Positions 6,993 to 14,800 of a stretch of DNA of 64,000 nt are shown piece by piece. The position numbers and the translations under genes are program-made. The stretch comes from Cyanobium sp. N.Huapi 1H5 (GTDB lineage Bacteria > Cyanobacteriota > Cyanobacteriia > PCC-6307 > Cyanobiaceae): positions 124,001 through 188,000 of the forward strand of contig NZ_JAGQBH010000001.1 in the NCBI RefSeq assembly GCF_024345535.1, given 5' to 3'. The notes below the pieces were generated by a model, which was given only the letters and a program-made list of their open reading frames with translations, did not search any database and was not told the DNA's origin. Every line of letters begins with the position of its first letter. Positions within the stretch are counted from its first letter, which is position 1.

Positions 6993-9099
6993 TCCGCTGC
7001 CTCCGTACGTTCTCAAGAACGAGGAAACCTTCGCGATCCTGGATTCCCGCGGCGAGATCTGCCCGGAACTCCAGAACGACACCGGCATCTTCCATCGCGG
7101 TACCCGTCATGTGAGCCGGCTGCAGGTTCTGCTCTGGAATCGGCCGCCGGTGGTGCTGGGCGCCACCGAACGCGGGGCGGTGGGCGTGCTGGTCAGCCAT
7201 CTCAGCAACAACGAGGACGAGGCCGGTGGCTCCGCCGCCATGACCCTCCATCTGGAGCGCAGCACGGTCCTGACGGCGACGGCATTCCTGCAGCAGTTCT
7301 GCTTCACCAGCTACGAGGAACGGCCCATCCACATCCCCCTCACCCTGCTGGTGGATGCCGATTTCCGGGACATCTTCGAGGTGCGGGGCTACAAGCGCCT
7401 CCAGCGCGGCCGCATTGTCCGCGGCGGGCCTGGCACGCTCGCGCTCACCTACAGGGGCCTGGACGGGGAGGATCGGTTCACGGTCCTGCGGCTGAGCGAT
7501 CCGGTCCAGGACGTCGATGGGGATCACGTCGCTCTGGTGCTCACCCTGGAGCCGCGCCAGACCCGCCGGCTCTATCTGGTGCTGGATTTCCACCCCACGG
7601 CCCAGCCGATGGGCGCGGAGCAGCATTACAACGCCGCCATGGCCGCCACCATCGAGCGGTTCCGTGACGCCCGCCGCAGCGCCGCATCGGTGGTCAGCGA
7701 TCACCCCGCCTTCAACAGCTGGCTGATGCGCTCCTTCTCCGACGTGCACCTGCTGGCCAGCCAGGTGGAGGATGGCCTCTACCCCTATGCCGGGGTCCCC
7801 TGGTTCAACTCCCCCTTCGGGCGGGACGGCCTGATCACGGCGCGCCAGATGCTGATGGTGGAGCCCCGCCTGGCCCGGGGGGTGCTGGGGTACCTGGCCA
7901 GCCGCCAGGCCCTGTTGGATGATCCCACGAACGATGAGGAGCCCGGCAAGATCCTGCACGAAGCGCGGCTTGGCGAGATGGCGGCCCTCGGGGAAGTGCC
8001 GTTCGCCAGTTATTACGGTGCCGTCGACTCCACGCCCCTGTTTCTGATGCTGGCGGGTGATTATCTCCGCCGCAGTGATGACCGCGATTTCATCGCCGGC
8101 CTGCTGCCGGAGCTGGAGGCGGCGATGGCCTGGATCCGCCGGGCCGAGGCCTCCAGTGCGGATGGCTTCCTCCGCTACCTGCGCTCTGCCGAGGGGGGGT
8201 TGCGCAACCAGGGCTGGAAGGATTCCAACGATTCCATCCACCACGCCGATGGCCGTCTGGCCGAGGGATCGATCGCCCTCTGCGAAGTGCAGGCCTATGT
8301 GTACGGGGCGCGCCAGTCGCTCGCCGCAATCCTGGAGCGCCTGGGTCGGACCGCCGAGGCCCTTGTGCTGCTGGAGGAGGCCGCCGCCCTGCAGGTGCGG
8401 TTCCATCAGGCCTTCTGGACGCCGTCGATCGATTCCTATGCCCTGGCCCTGGATGGGGACGGCCAGCCCTGCCAGGTGCGCGCCTCGAATGCCGGCCACT
8501 GCCTCTGGACCGGCATCGCCACCCCCCAGGCGGCGGCGGCGATCGCCCGGCGCCTGATGGCCCCCTCCAGCTTCAACGGCTGGGGCATCCGCACCCTGGA
8601 TGAACGGGAGCGTCGCTACAACCCGATGAGCTACCACAACGGCTCCGTCTGGCCCCATGACAACGCCCTGATCGCCATGGGCCTGGCCCGTTACGGCCAT
8701 CGCTCCGAAGCGCTGCAGATCCTCACAGGGATGTTCGAGACCGCCTGTGCCCTGCCGATGTACCGCCTGCCGGAGCTCTTCTGCGGCTTCCCGCGCCGGG
8801 AGGAGGAGGGGCCCACCTCCTACCCGGTGGCCTGCAGCCCCCAGGCCTGGGCCAGCGCCAGCGTGTTCGGCCTGCTGGAGGCGATCACCGGGATGTCGAT
8901 CGAGCGCGACCAGGGCAGCGGCCGCGTGCAGGTGCGTCTGCGCAACCCCACCCTGCCGATGGGGCTAAACGTCCTCGACTTCAACGGGCTGCGCCTGGGG
9001 GACGAGGAGATCAACCTGCAGTTCCACCGCGGCGACCACGACGTGGGCGTCCTGGTGCGCAGCCGGACCCCGGGGGTGGACGTACTGATCATGAAGTGA
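6985..9099 (+). CDS. amylo-alpha-1,6-glucosidase-type (glycogen debranching-like) enzyme
   Basis: 704 residues. The N-terminal beta domain begins YVLKNEETFAILDSRGEICP and FHRGTRHVSRLQVLLWNRPP, the pattern of the 'glycogen debranching N-terminal' domain. The rest is an (alpha/alpha)6 barrel, with PWFNSPFGRDGLITARQML and YYGAVDSTPLFLMLAGDYLR in the region where the acidic catalytic residues lie in family members, and MSYHNGSVWPHDNALIA further on. Such proteins hydrolyse alpha-1,6 or other glucosidic links; bacterial members of this exact type are poorly characterised. There is no signal peptide, so it should be cytoplasmic. It is translated with the GT4 gene (8-bp overlap). It is different in family from the isoamylase at 14801. 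Confidence 0.85.
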   Translation: MPDPLPPYVLKNEETFAILDSRGEICPELQNDTGIFHRGTRHVSRLQVLLWNRPPVVLGATERGAVGVLVSHLSNNEDEAGGSAAMTLHLERSTVLTATAFLQQFCFTSYEERPIHIPLTLLVDADFRDIFEVRGYKRLQRGRIVRGGPGTLALTYRGLDGEDRFTVLRLSDPVQDVDGDHVALVLTLEPRQTRRLYLVLDFHPTAQPMGAEQHYNAAMAATIERFRDARRSAASVVSDHPAFNSWLMRSFSDVHLLASQVEDGLYPYAGVPWFNSPFGRDGLITARQMLMVEPRLARGVLGYLASRQALLDDPTNDEEPGKILHEARLGEMAALGEVPFASYYGAVDSTPLFLMLAGDYLRRSDDRDFIAGLLPELEAAMAWIRRAEASSADGFLRYLRSAEGGLRNQGWKDSNDSIHHADGRLAEGSIALCEVQAYVYGARQSLAAILERLGRTAEALVLLEEAAALQVRFHQAFWTPSIDSYALALDGDGQPCQVRASNAGHCLWTGIATPQAAAAIARRLMAPSSFNGWGIRTLDERERRYNPMSYHNGSVWPHDNALIAMGLARYGHRSEALQILTGMFETACALPMYRLPELFCGFPRREEEGPTSYPVACSPQAWASASVFGLLEAITGMSIERDQGSGRVQVRLRNPTLPMGLNVLDFNGLRLGDEEINLQFHRGDHDVGVLVRSRTPGVDVLIMK

Positions 9100-9203
9100 C
9101 GGCCAGGCCCCATGGCCCCGTCACCCCGACATGTCATCGGGAGTGCTGAGAAATCCGGCCCATCGCTCCAGAGTGGAGGACTGCACCGCTGGACCCTGCC
9201 ACC

Positions 9204-9548
9204 ATGACCGCGTTTCGCGCCGCTCTCGTGCTGCTGTGGCTGGCCGTGGCCGGCTACACAGCGGTGGTGGTGGCGCACCACGGCATCGATCTGGTGCGTG
9301 TCTTCATCGAGGACGTTCGGGCGATGGGCTGGCCCGGGCAGTTCGATCTGGATTTCCTTTGCCTGCTGCTGCTCACGGGCCTCTGGGTGGCCTGGAGAGA
9401 TGACTTCTCCGCCAAGGGGCTGGGCCTGGGCCTGCTGGCCGCGGTGGGCGGGATTCTGTTTCTGGCGGCCTATCTGCTGGTGCTGACCCTCCAGGCCAAC
9501 GGCAGCATGAAAGAGGTTCTGCTGGGCGCCCGTCGGGCCGCCGCCTGA
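9204..9548 (+). CDS. small integral membrane protein
   Basis: 114 residues with three hydrophobic segments (about 5-25, 48-62 and 71-96) separated by short charged loops such as EDVRAMGWPGQFDLD and WRDDFSAKG. It starts at ATG 9204, 104 bp after the debranching-type gene. The FDLDFxxLLLLTGLWVAWR segment resembles the small DUF2834-like membrane proteins, but I am not sure of the family. Function unknown. Confidence 0.6.
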   Translation: MTAFRAALVLLWLAVAGYTAVVVAHHGIDLVRVFIEDVRAMGWPGQFDLDFLCLLLLTGLWVAWRDDFSAKGLGLGLLAAVGGILFLAAYLLVLTLQANGSMKEVLLGARRAAA

Positions 9549-9571
9549 GGGGTGGCGGGGCTTCCGGTGGT

Positions 9572-11902
9572 TCAGCCGATGCCGGTGCGGCAGAGGTCGA
9601 GCACGTCGGCCATCGAGCGGATCTGGTCCATGGTGGTGCGCAGCTGGGTGGCGCTGAGCAGCTCGACCCGCAGATCGATGCGGGCCGGCTTGCCGGCGCT
9701 CGTGCGCACCCGGGCATCGCTGACGTTGATGCGGTGGTCGGAGAGGCGCATCAGGATGTCCTTCAGCACCCCCACCCGGTCGAGCACCTCGATGCGCAGC
9801 CGCACCGGGTAGCGCCGCTGCTGGGCCTCCCCGAGCGGGTTCCAGCGCACCGGCAACCGCCGCTCCACCGGCACCTGGGGCACGTTGGCGCAGTCCTGGC
9901 GGTGGATGGTGATGCCGTGGTTGCCCAGGGCCACGGTGCCCACGATCCCCTCCCCGGGCAGGGGGCTGCAGCAGCCGCCCAGGCGGTACTCGAGTCCTTC
10001 GAGGCCCAGGATCGGGCTGTTCGACGGGTGCCCGTGGGGGGCGTGGCGGGGCTGGGCCGCGGCCACCCCGGCGGCCACCTCCTCGTTGGTGGGGGTGGGG
10101 GCGGCGGCGGCGGTGCTGAGGCGCACCTCCTCCCGCAGGCGGTTGAGCACCTGCTGCAGGGTGACGCCACCGAACCCCAGGGCCGCCAGCAGATCCTCGG
10201 TGCCCACCAGGTTGCAGCGCTTCGCCACCCGGGCGATCGCCTCCCCGTTGAGCAGGGCGTCGAAGCCGTCACGGCCCAGCTCCCGCTCCAGCATCTCCGT
10301 GCCCCGCTGGATGTTGTCGTCGCGGTGGCTGCGCTTGTACCAGCCCCGGATGCGGTTGCGGGCCGTGGGGGTGGCCACGAAGTTGAGCCAGTCGAGGCTG
10401 GGGTGGGCGTTCTTGGCGGTGATCACCTGCACGAAGTCGCCGTTCTGCAACGGCGTGGCCAGGGGACAGAGGCGGTCGTTGATGCGCACGCCCTGGCAGT
10501 GGTTGCCCACTTCCGAGTGGATGCGGAAGGCGAAGTCGACGGCGGTGGAGCCTTTGCGAAGCCCCACCACATCCCCCTTGGGGGTGAACACGAACACCTC
10601 CTCGTCGAAGAGGTCCTCCTTGATCGAGGCGAGGAAGTCGCTGCTGTCCTCGCCGCCGTCGTCCTTCTGCCAGTCGACCAGCTGCCGCAGCCAGTTGAAG
10701 CGTTCGGTGTCGCCGGCGGCCGGCGAGCCCCCCTCCTTGTACTTCCAGTGGGCGGCGATGCCGTATTCCGCCACTTGGTGCATGTCGGTGGTGCGGATCT
10801 GGACCTCGATCGGCCGGTGCCGGCCGATCACGGCGGTGTGCAACGACTGGTAGCCGTTGGGCTTGGGCAGGCCGATGTAGTCCTTGAAGCGACCGGGGAT
10901 CGGCCGGAAGATGTCGTGCACCACCGCCAGGGCCCGGTAACAGCTCTCGACGCTCGGGCAGAGGATGCGCAGGGCCGCCACGTCGTAGATCTCGTGGAAG
11001 GCCTTCTGCTGGCGCTGCATCTTGCTCCAGATGCCGTAGAGGTGCTTGGGCCGGCCGCTCACCTCGCAGTCCTGCAGCCCCGCCGCCACCAGCCGGTCGC
11101 GCAGCAGCTGCACCGTGGTCCCCAGCCGTTCCTCCCGTTCGCTGCGCTTGGTGGCGACCTGCTGCTGCACGTCGCGGTAGGACTCGGGCTCCAGCACCTT
11201 GAAGGCCAGGTCCTCCAGCTCCCACTTGAAGCGGCCGATGCCCAGGCGGTTGGCCAGGGGGGCGTAGATGTCGCGCGTCTCCCGGGCGATGCGCTGCTGC
11301 TTCTCGGGCTTGAGGGCGCCGAGGGTGCGCATGTTGTGCAGCCGGTCAGCCAGCTTGACCAGCACCACCCGGATGTCGCTGGCCATGGCCAGGAACATGC
11401 GGCGCAGGTTCTCCGCCTGGGCCTCGGTGCGGTTGGTGAAATGGATGCCGCCCAGCTTGGTGACCCCCTCCACCAGGGCGCGCACCTCCTCACCGAACCG
11501 GGCTTCGATCTCCTCGGGGGTGACCTGGGTGTCCTCCACCACGTCGTGCAGGAAGCCGGCGGCGATCACCGCCGCACTGGCGCCGATGTCACGCAGCAGG
11601 CCGGCGACGGCGATCGGATGGACGATGTAGGGCTCGCCGCTGGCCCGGAACTGGCCGTCGTGGAGCTGGTAGGCGAAGTCGAAGGCCGTGGCCACAAGGG
11701 CCTCCGGATCGACGGGGCGCGCCTCCTCGCCGGCGGGCGGGAACTGCTGGAGGCTCTGGCGCAGCCAGGCCGGCAGGGGGACGCCGTAGTCGCGCTCGGG
11801 GGCGGCGGTGGCTGGCAGCTCCTGGATCCCCTCTGCAGCAGGAGTTGAGGCCGAGGCGTAAGCCAGCGGAGAGGAACCTTGATCCGGTGCCACCCTCAGC
11901 AT
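9572..11902 (-). CDS. rel: bifunctional (p)ppGpp synthetase/hydrolase (RelA/SpoT)
   Basis: 776 residues from the ATG at 11902; the frame is open 99 bases further. Domain order is complete: HD hydrolase (HPIAVA near 95 and HDVVEDT at 119-125), synthetase (GRPKHLYGIWSKM, YDVAALRIL, KDYIGLPKPNGYQSLHT, EVQIRT), TGS (VFTPKGDVVGLRKGSTAVDF), and a C-terminal zinc-finger/ACT region (GCCSPLPGEGIVG, then LDRVGVLKDILMRLSDHRI). Both catalytic parts keep their key motifs, so the enzyme should both make and break the stringent-response alarmone, as expected for the single long Rel of a cyanobacterium. It is divergent from the ABC ATPase gene, with about 97 bp between the starts. Confidence 0.95.
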   Translation of the reverse strand: MLRVAPDQGSSPLAYASASTPAAEGIQELPATAAPERDYGVPLPAWLRQSLQQFPPAGEEARPVDPEALVATAFDFAYQLHDGQFRASGEPYIVHPIAVAGLLRDIGASAAVIAAGFLHDVVEDTQVTPEEIEARFGEEVRALVEGVTKLGGIHFTNRTEAQAENLRRMFLAMASDIRVVLVKLADRLHNMRTLGALKPEKQQRIARETRDIYAPLANRLGIGRFKWELEDLAFKVLEPESYRDVQQQVATKRSEREERLGTTVQLLRDRLVAAGLQDCEVSGRPKHLYGIWSKMQRQQKAFHEIYDVAALRILCPSVESCYRALAVVHDIFRPIPGRFKDYIGLPKPNGYQSLHTAVIGRHRPIEVQIRTTDMHQVAEYGIAAHWKYKEGGSPAAGDTERFNWLRQLVDWQKDDGGEDSSDFLASIKEDLFDEEVFVFTPKGDVVGLRKGSTAVDFAFRIHSEVGNHCQGVRINDRLCPLATPLQNGDFVQVITAKNAHPSLDWLNFVATPTARNRIRGWYKRSHRDDNIQRGTEMLERELGRDGFDALLNGEAIARVAKRCNLVGTEDLLAALGFGGVTLQQVLNRLREEVRLSTAAAAPTPTNEEVAAGVAAAQPRHAPHGHPSNSPILGLEGLEYRLGGCCSPLPGEGIVGTVALGNHGITIHRQDCANVPQVPVERRLPVRWNPLGEAQQRRYPVRLRIEVLDRVGVLKDILMRLSDHRINVSDARVRTSAGKPARIDLRVELLSATQLRTTMDQIRSMADVLDLCRTGIG

Positions 11903-11999
11903 CACACCCTTCAGGGTCCACCCATGGTATGGGGCAATCGTCACGAACCAGGGGATTTGCGCATTCGGCCATCCAGACTGGGCGCCGCCGGTGTCGCCC

Positions 12000-13610
12000 A
12001 TGGCCCTGCCCGCCCCGTCCCAGCCTGCGGCCCCGGTGCTGCGGATCGGTGGTCTGAAGGTGCGCTATCCGGGCAGTGAGCGGCCCACCCTCGATGGCCT
12101 CGATCTGAGCCTCAGCCCCGGTGAACGGCTGGCCCTGGTGGGCCCCTCGGGCTGCGGCAAGAGCACCGTGGCCCGGGCCGTGCTGCAACTGCTGCCCCCG
12201 GGCAGCAGCTGCGACGGGGAGCTGCTGCTGGCGGGGCAGGATCCCCGGCGGCTCAGGCGCGCCGCCCTCAGGCGGCTGCGGGGCGAGGCGGTGGGCCTGG
12301 TCTTCCAGGACCCGATGACCCGGCTCAACCCCCTGCTCACCATCGGCGAGCACCTGCGCGACACCCTGGCCGCCCACCGCGGCGGGGGCCGCGAGCGGGC
12401 CCGCGAGCTGCTGGCCCGGGTGGGGATCGCCCCGGAGCGCTACGGCAGCTTCCCCCACGAGTTCAGCGGCGGCATGCGCCAGCGCCTGGCCATCGCCCTG
12501 GCTCTGGCCCTGCAGCCGCCCCTGGTGATCGCCGACGAACCCACCACCAGCCTGGATGTGGCCGTGGCCGGGCAGGTGATGGCCCAGCTGAGCGAGCTCT
12601 GCACCGAAACCGGCAGTGCCCTGCTGCTGATCAGCCACGACCTGGCCATGGCCGGCCGCTGGTGCGACCGCATCGCCGTGCTCGATCAAGGGCACCTGGT
12701 GGAGGAGGCCCCCAGCCACCGGCTGCTCACCGCCCCGGCCTCACCCCTGGCCCGGCGGCTGGTGGGCGCCGCCCGGGAGCGGGAGGGCGGGTGCAGCGAG
12801 GCCCCCGCCGCCGCGCCGGTGCTGCTGGAGGTGGAGGAACTGCGCAGCTGGCACCCGCTGCCCTCCCTGCCCTGGCAGCCGCGCTGGATCAAGGCGGTGG
12901 ACGGGGTGAGCCTGACCCTGCACGAGGGCGAGACCATCGGTGTTGTGGGGGCTTCGGGCTGCGGCAAGAGCAGCCTCTGCCGCGCCCTGATGGGGCTGGC
13001 GCCGGTGCGGGGCGGGGCGGTCCGGCTCCAGGGGGTCGACCTGCGGCGCCTGCGGGGGCGGCCCCTGCGGCGGGCCCGGCGCCGGCTGCAGATGGTCTTC
13101 CAGGATCCCCTGGCCTGCCTCAACCCCCAGATGACCGTGGGGGAGGCGGTGGCCGATCCCCTGCTGATCCATGGGCTGGCCGGCCGGCCGGAGGCCCGGC
13201 GGCGCGCCAGGGAGCAGCTGGCCCTCGTGGGACTGGATCCGCCCGAATCCTTTGAAAACCGTCTGCCCCGTCAGCTCTCGGGCGGCCAGCAGCAGCGGGT
13301 GGCCATCGCCCGCGCCCTGATCCTGGACCCCCAGGTGCTGCTCTGCGACGAGAGCGTCAGCATGCTCGACGCCGAGGTCCAGGCCGACGTGCTGGCCCTG
13401 CTGCGGCGCCTGCAGAGCCAGCTCGGCCTGGGCATGCTGTTCATCACCCACGACCTTTCGGTGGCCGGCGGCTTCTGCCACCGCGTCCTCGTGCTCGACG
13501 GCGGCCGCGTCGTGGAGCAGGGGGCCGGGGCCGCGCTGCTGGCCCATCCCCAGGCCGCGATCACCCGCACCCTGGTGGAGGCCTGTCCGCGCCTGCCACC
13601 CCTGCCCTGA
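12000..13610 (+). CDS. ABC transporter ATP-binding protein with two fused NBDs (peptide/nickel type)
   Basis: 536 residues from the ATG at 12000 (a GTG nine bases upstream is possible). NBD1 has Walker A GPSGCGKST (48-56), signature FSGGMRQR and Walker B LVIADEPTTSLD. NBD2 has Walker A GASGCGKSS, signature LSGGQQQR and Walker B VLLCDESVSMLD. A DppD-DppF-type fusion as in GsiA/YejF imports oligopeptides, glutathione or metals together with separate permeases and a binding protein, none of which is in the window. In NBD2 Walker B the usual Glu-Pro is Glu-Ser, which keeps the catalytic Glu. Confidence 0.9.
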   Translation: MALPAPSQPAAPVLRIGGLKVRYPGSERPTLDGLDLSLSPGERLALVGPSGCGKSTVARAVLQLLPPGSSCDGELLLAGQDPRRLRRAALRRLRGEAVGLVFQDPMTRLNPLLTIGEHLRDTLAAHRGGGRERARELLARVGIAPERYGSFPHEFSGGMRQRLAIALALALQPPLVIADEPTTSLDVAVAGQVMAQLSELCTETGSALLLISHDLAMAGRWCDRIAVLDQGHLVEEAPSHRLLTAPASPLARRLVGAAREREGGCSEAPAAAPVLLEVEELRSWHPLPSLPWQPRWIKAVDGVSLTLHEGETIGVVGASGCGKSSLCRALMGLAPVRGGAVRLQGVDLRRLRGRPLRRARRRLQMVFQDPLACLNPQMTVGEAVADPLLIHGLAGRPEARRRAREQLALVGLDPPESFENRLPRQLSGGQQQRVAIARALILDPQVLLCDESVSMLDAEVQADVLALLRRLQSQLGLGMLFITHDLSVAGGFCHRVLVLDGGRVVEQGAGAALLAHPQAAITRTLVEACPRLPPLP

Positions 13611-13633
13611 CACCCCTTCCACTCCTGCCCGCC

Positions 13634-14158
13634 ATGCTGCGCCGCCTGCTCGTCCGCGCCCGCTACCTCACCCTGGTGCCGATCCTGGCGCTGCTGGCCA
13701 GCTGCCTGGCCCTGTTCATTCGCGGCAGCCGGCTGATCCTGGAGCAGCTGCGGCTGGCCCTGGTCAGCATCACCGACCTGGTGGACCTCAACCGCTTCGA
13801 GATGGACATCCTCGAGGGGATCGACCTGCTGCTGGTGGGCACGGGCTGCCTGGCCCTGGCGATCGGTATGTACTCGCTGTTCATCAGCGAGCTGAAGCTG
13901 CCGAAGACCCTCAGCTTCCGGAACTTCCACGAAGTGAAAGGCATGTTCGCCAACTTCATCATCCTGGCGATGGCGATCTCCTTCCTCGAGCTGCTCAACA
14001 GCTTCGATCCCGACGACCCCGCCCATTCCGTAGCCGGCGCCGACATCTTCTTCCCCGGCGCCGGCATGGCCGTGGTGACCCTGGCCCTGCTGGCGTTCAA
14101 ATACTGGGGCGGTGAGCGGGAGGACCATCACCCCGCGGCAGCGCCTGAGCGGGAGTGA
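13634..14158 (+). CDS. YqhA/UPF0114 family membrane protein
   Basis: 174 residues with four hydrophobic helices. Family traits are the start RRLLVRARYLTLVPILALLA, the middle IGMYSLFISELKLPKTLSFR, and the helix VKGMFANFIILAMAISFLEL. UPF0114 proteins are inner-membrane proteins of unknown function with weak similarity to channels. It follows the ABC ATPase gene by 23 bp and meets the DoxX gene tail to tail with 4 bp between them. Confidence 0.85.
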   Translation: MLRRLLVRARYLTLVPILALLASCLALFIRGSRLILEQLRLALVSITDLVDLNRFEMDILEGIDLLLVGTGCLALAIGMYSLFISELKLPKTLSFRNFHEVKGMFANFIILAMAISFLELLNSFDPDDPAHSVAGADIFFPGAGMAVVTLALLAFKYWGGEREDHHPAAAPERE

Positions 14159-14162
14159 TCCC

Positions 14163-14657
14163 TCAGAGAACCGCGCCCAGCAGGTCGGCGATCAGGAGGT
14201 TGTCGAGGGAGAGGAGGCCGCCGCCGCAGGTGATCAGCACCAGGCACATCACCACATACATGGCCGCCTTCTCCCAGCTGGGCGGCTCGCCGACCCCCAT
14301 CGGTCCGGCGTAGTCACCCTCGGGGATCTGATAGGGATCCGGGGCGATGAACGGGAACCCGGAGACCAGCTCCAGCACCATGGCGTAGGCCATCGACACC
14401 AGGATCGCCAGGGCCGCCAGGGGGGTGAGCAGACCGGGGATCAGGGCGATTCCGGCGCCCCACATCGAGGCCGCCGAGAGGAAGCAGAGCCATTCCGGCG
14501 TCTTCATCGCCGTGGACCAGGTGCGCAGGTTGCGCAGCTTCGGCCAGCCGTGGCGGATGAACGCCACCCCCACGAACAGCCGCAGCACCAGCAGCGCGGC
14601 ACCGGCCGCCAGCGAAGGGCCGGTGGGCACGAGCAGGGTGACGATCTCGAGATCCAT
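14163..14657 (-). CDS. DoxX family membrane protein
   Basis: 164 residues from the ATG at 14657; a GTG at 14693 would add 12. Four helices; LLVLRLFVGVAFIRHGWPKL is the typical first DoxX helix with its conserved His-Gly, followed by a central pair (WGAGIALIPGLLTPLAALAI) and a C-terminal helix with a short acidic loop. DoxX-type proteins are linked to thiosulfate oxidation in archaea and to oxidative-stress complexes in some bacteria, but for this one no substrate can be given. Confidence 0.8.
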   Translation of the reverse strand: MDLEIVTLLVPTGPSLAAGAALLVLRLFVGVAFIRHGWPKLRNLRTWSTAMKTPEWLCFLSAASMWGAGIALIPGLLTPLAALAILVSMAYAMVLELVSGFPFIAPDPYQIPEGDYAGPMGVGEPPSWEKAAMYVVMCLVLITCGGGLLSLDNLLIADLLGAVL

Positions 14658-14800
14658 CGGCGGGCGCACCAGCTGGAGGGCTTGCCGGCTCACCGTAAGC
14701 AGGGTGGGCGGACGGCGCCGCGGCGGGGCCGGGCGAAACCGGGGGTCCTGGCCATCATGCGGTGGGCGGGCCCCCTGTCCCCCCCACCCCTGCCGACGCC

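Noticed and set aside
9734-11848. A 704-codon open frame on the plus strand, antisense to rel
   Set aside because: It reads as His/Gln/Gly/Val-rich text without domains, and the minus-strand Rel protein is complete here. Long antisense frames are expected at this GC content.
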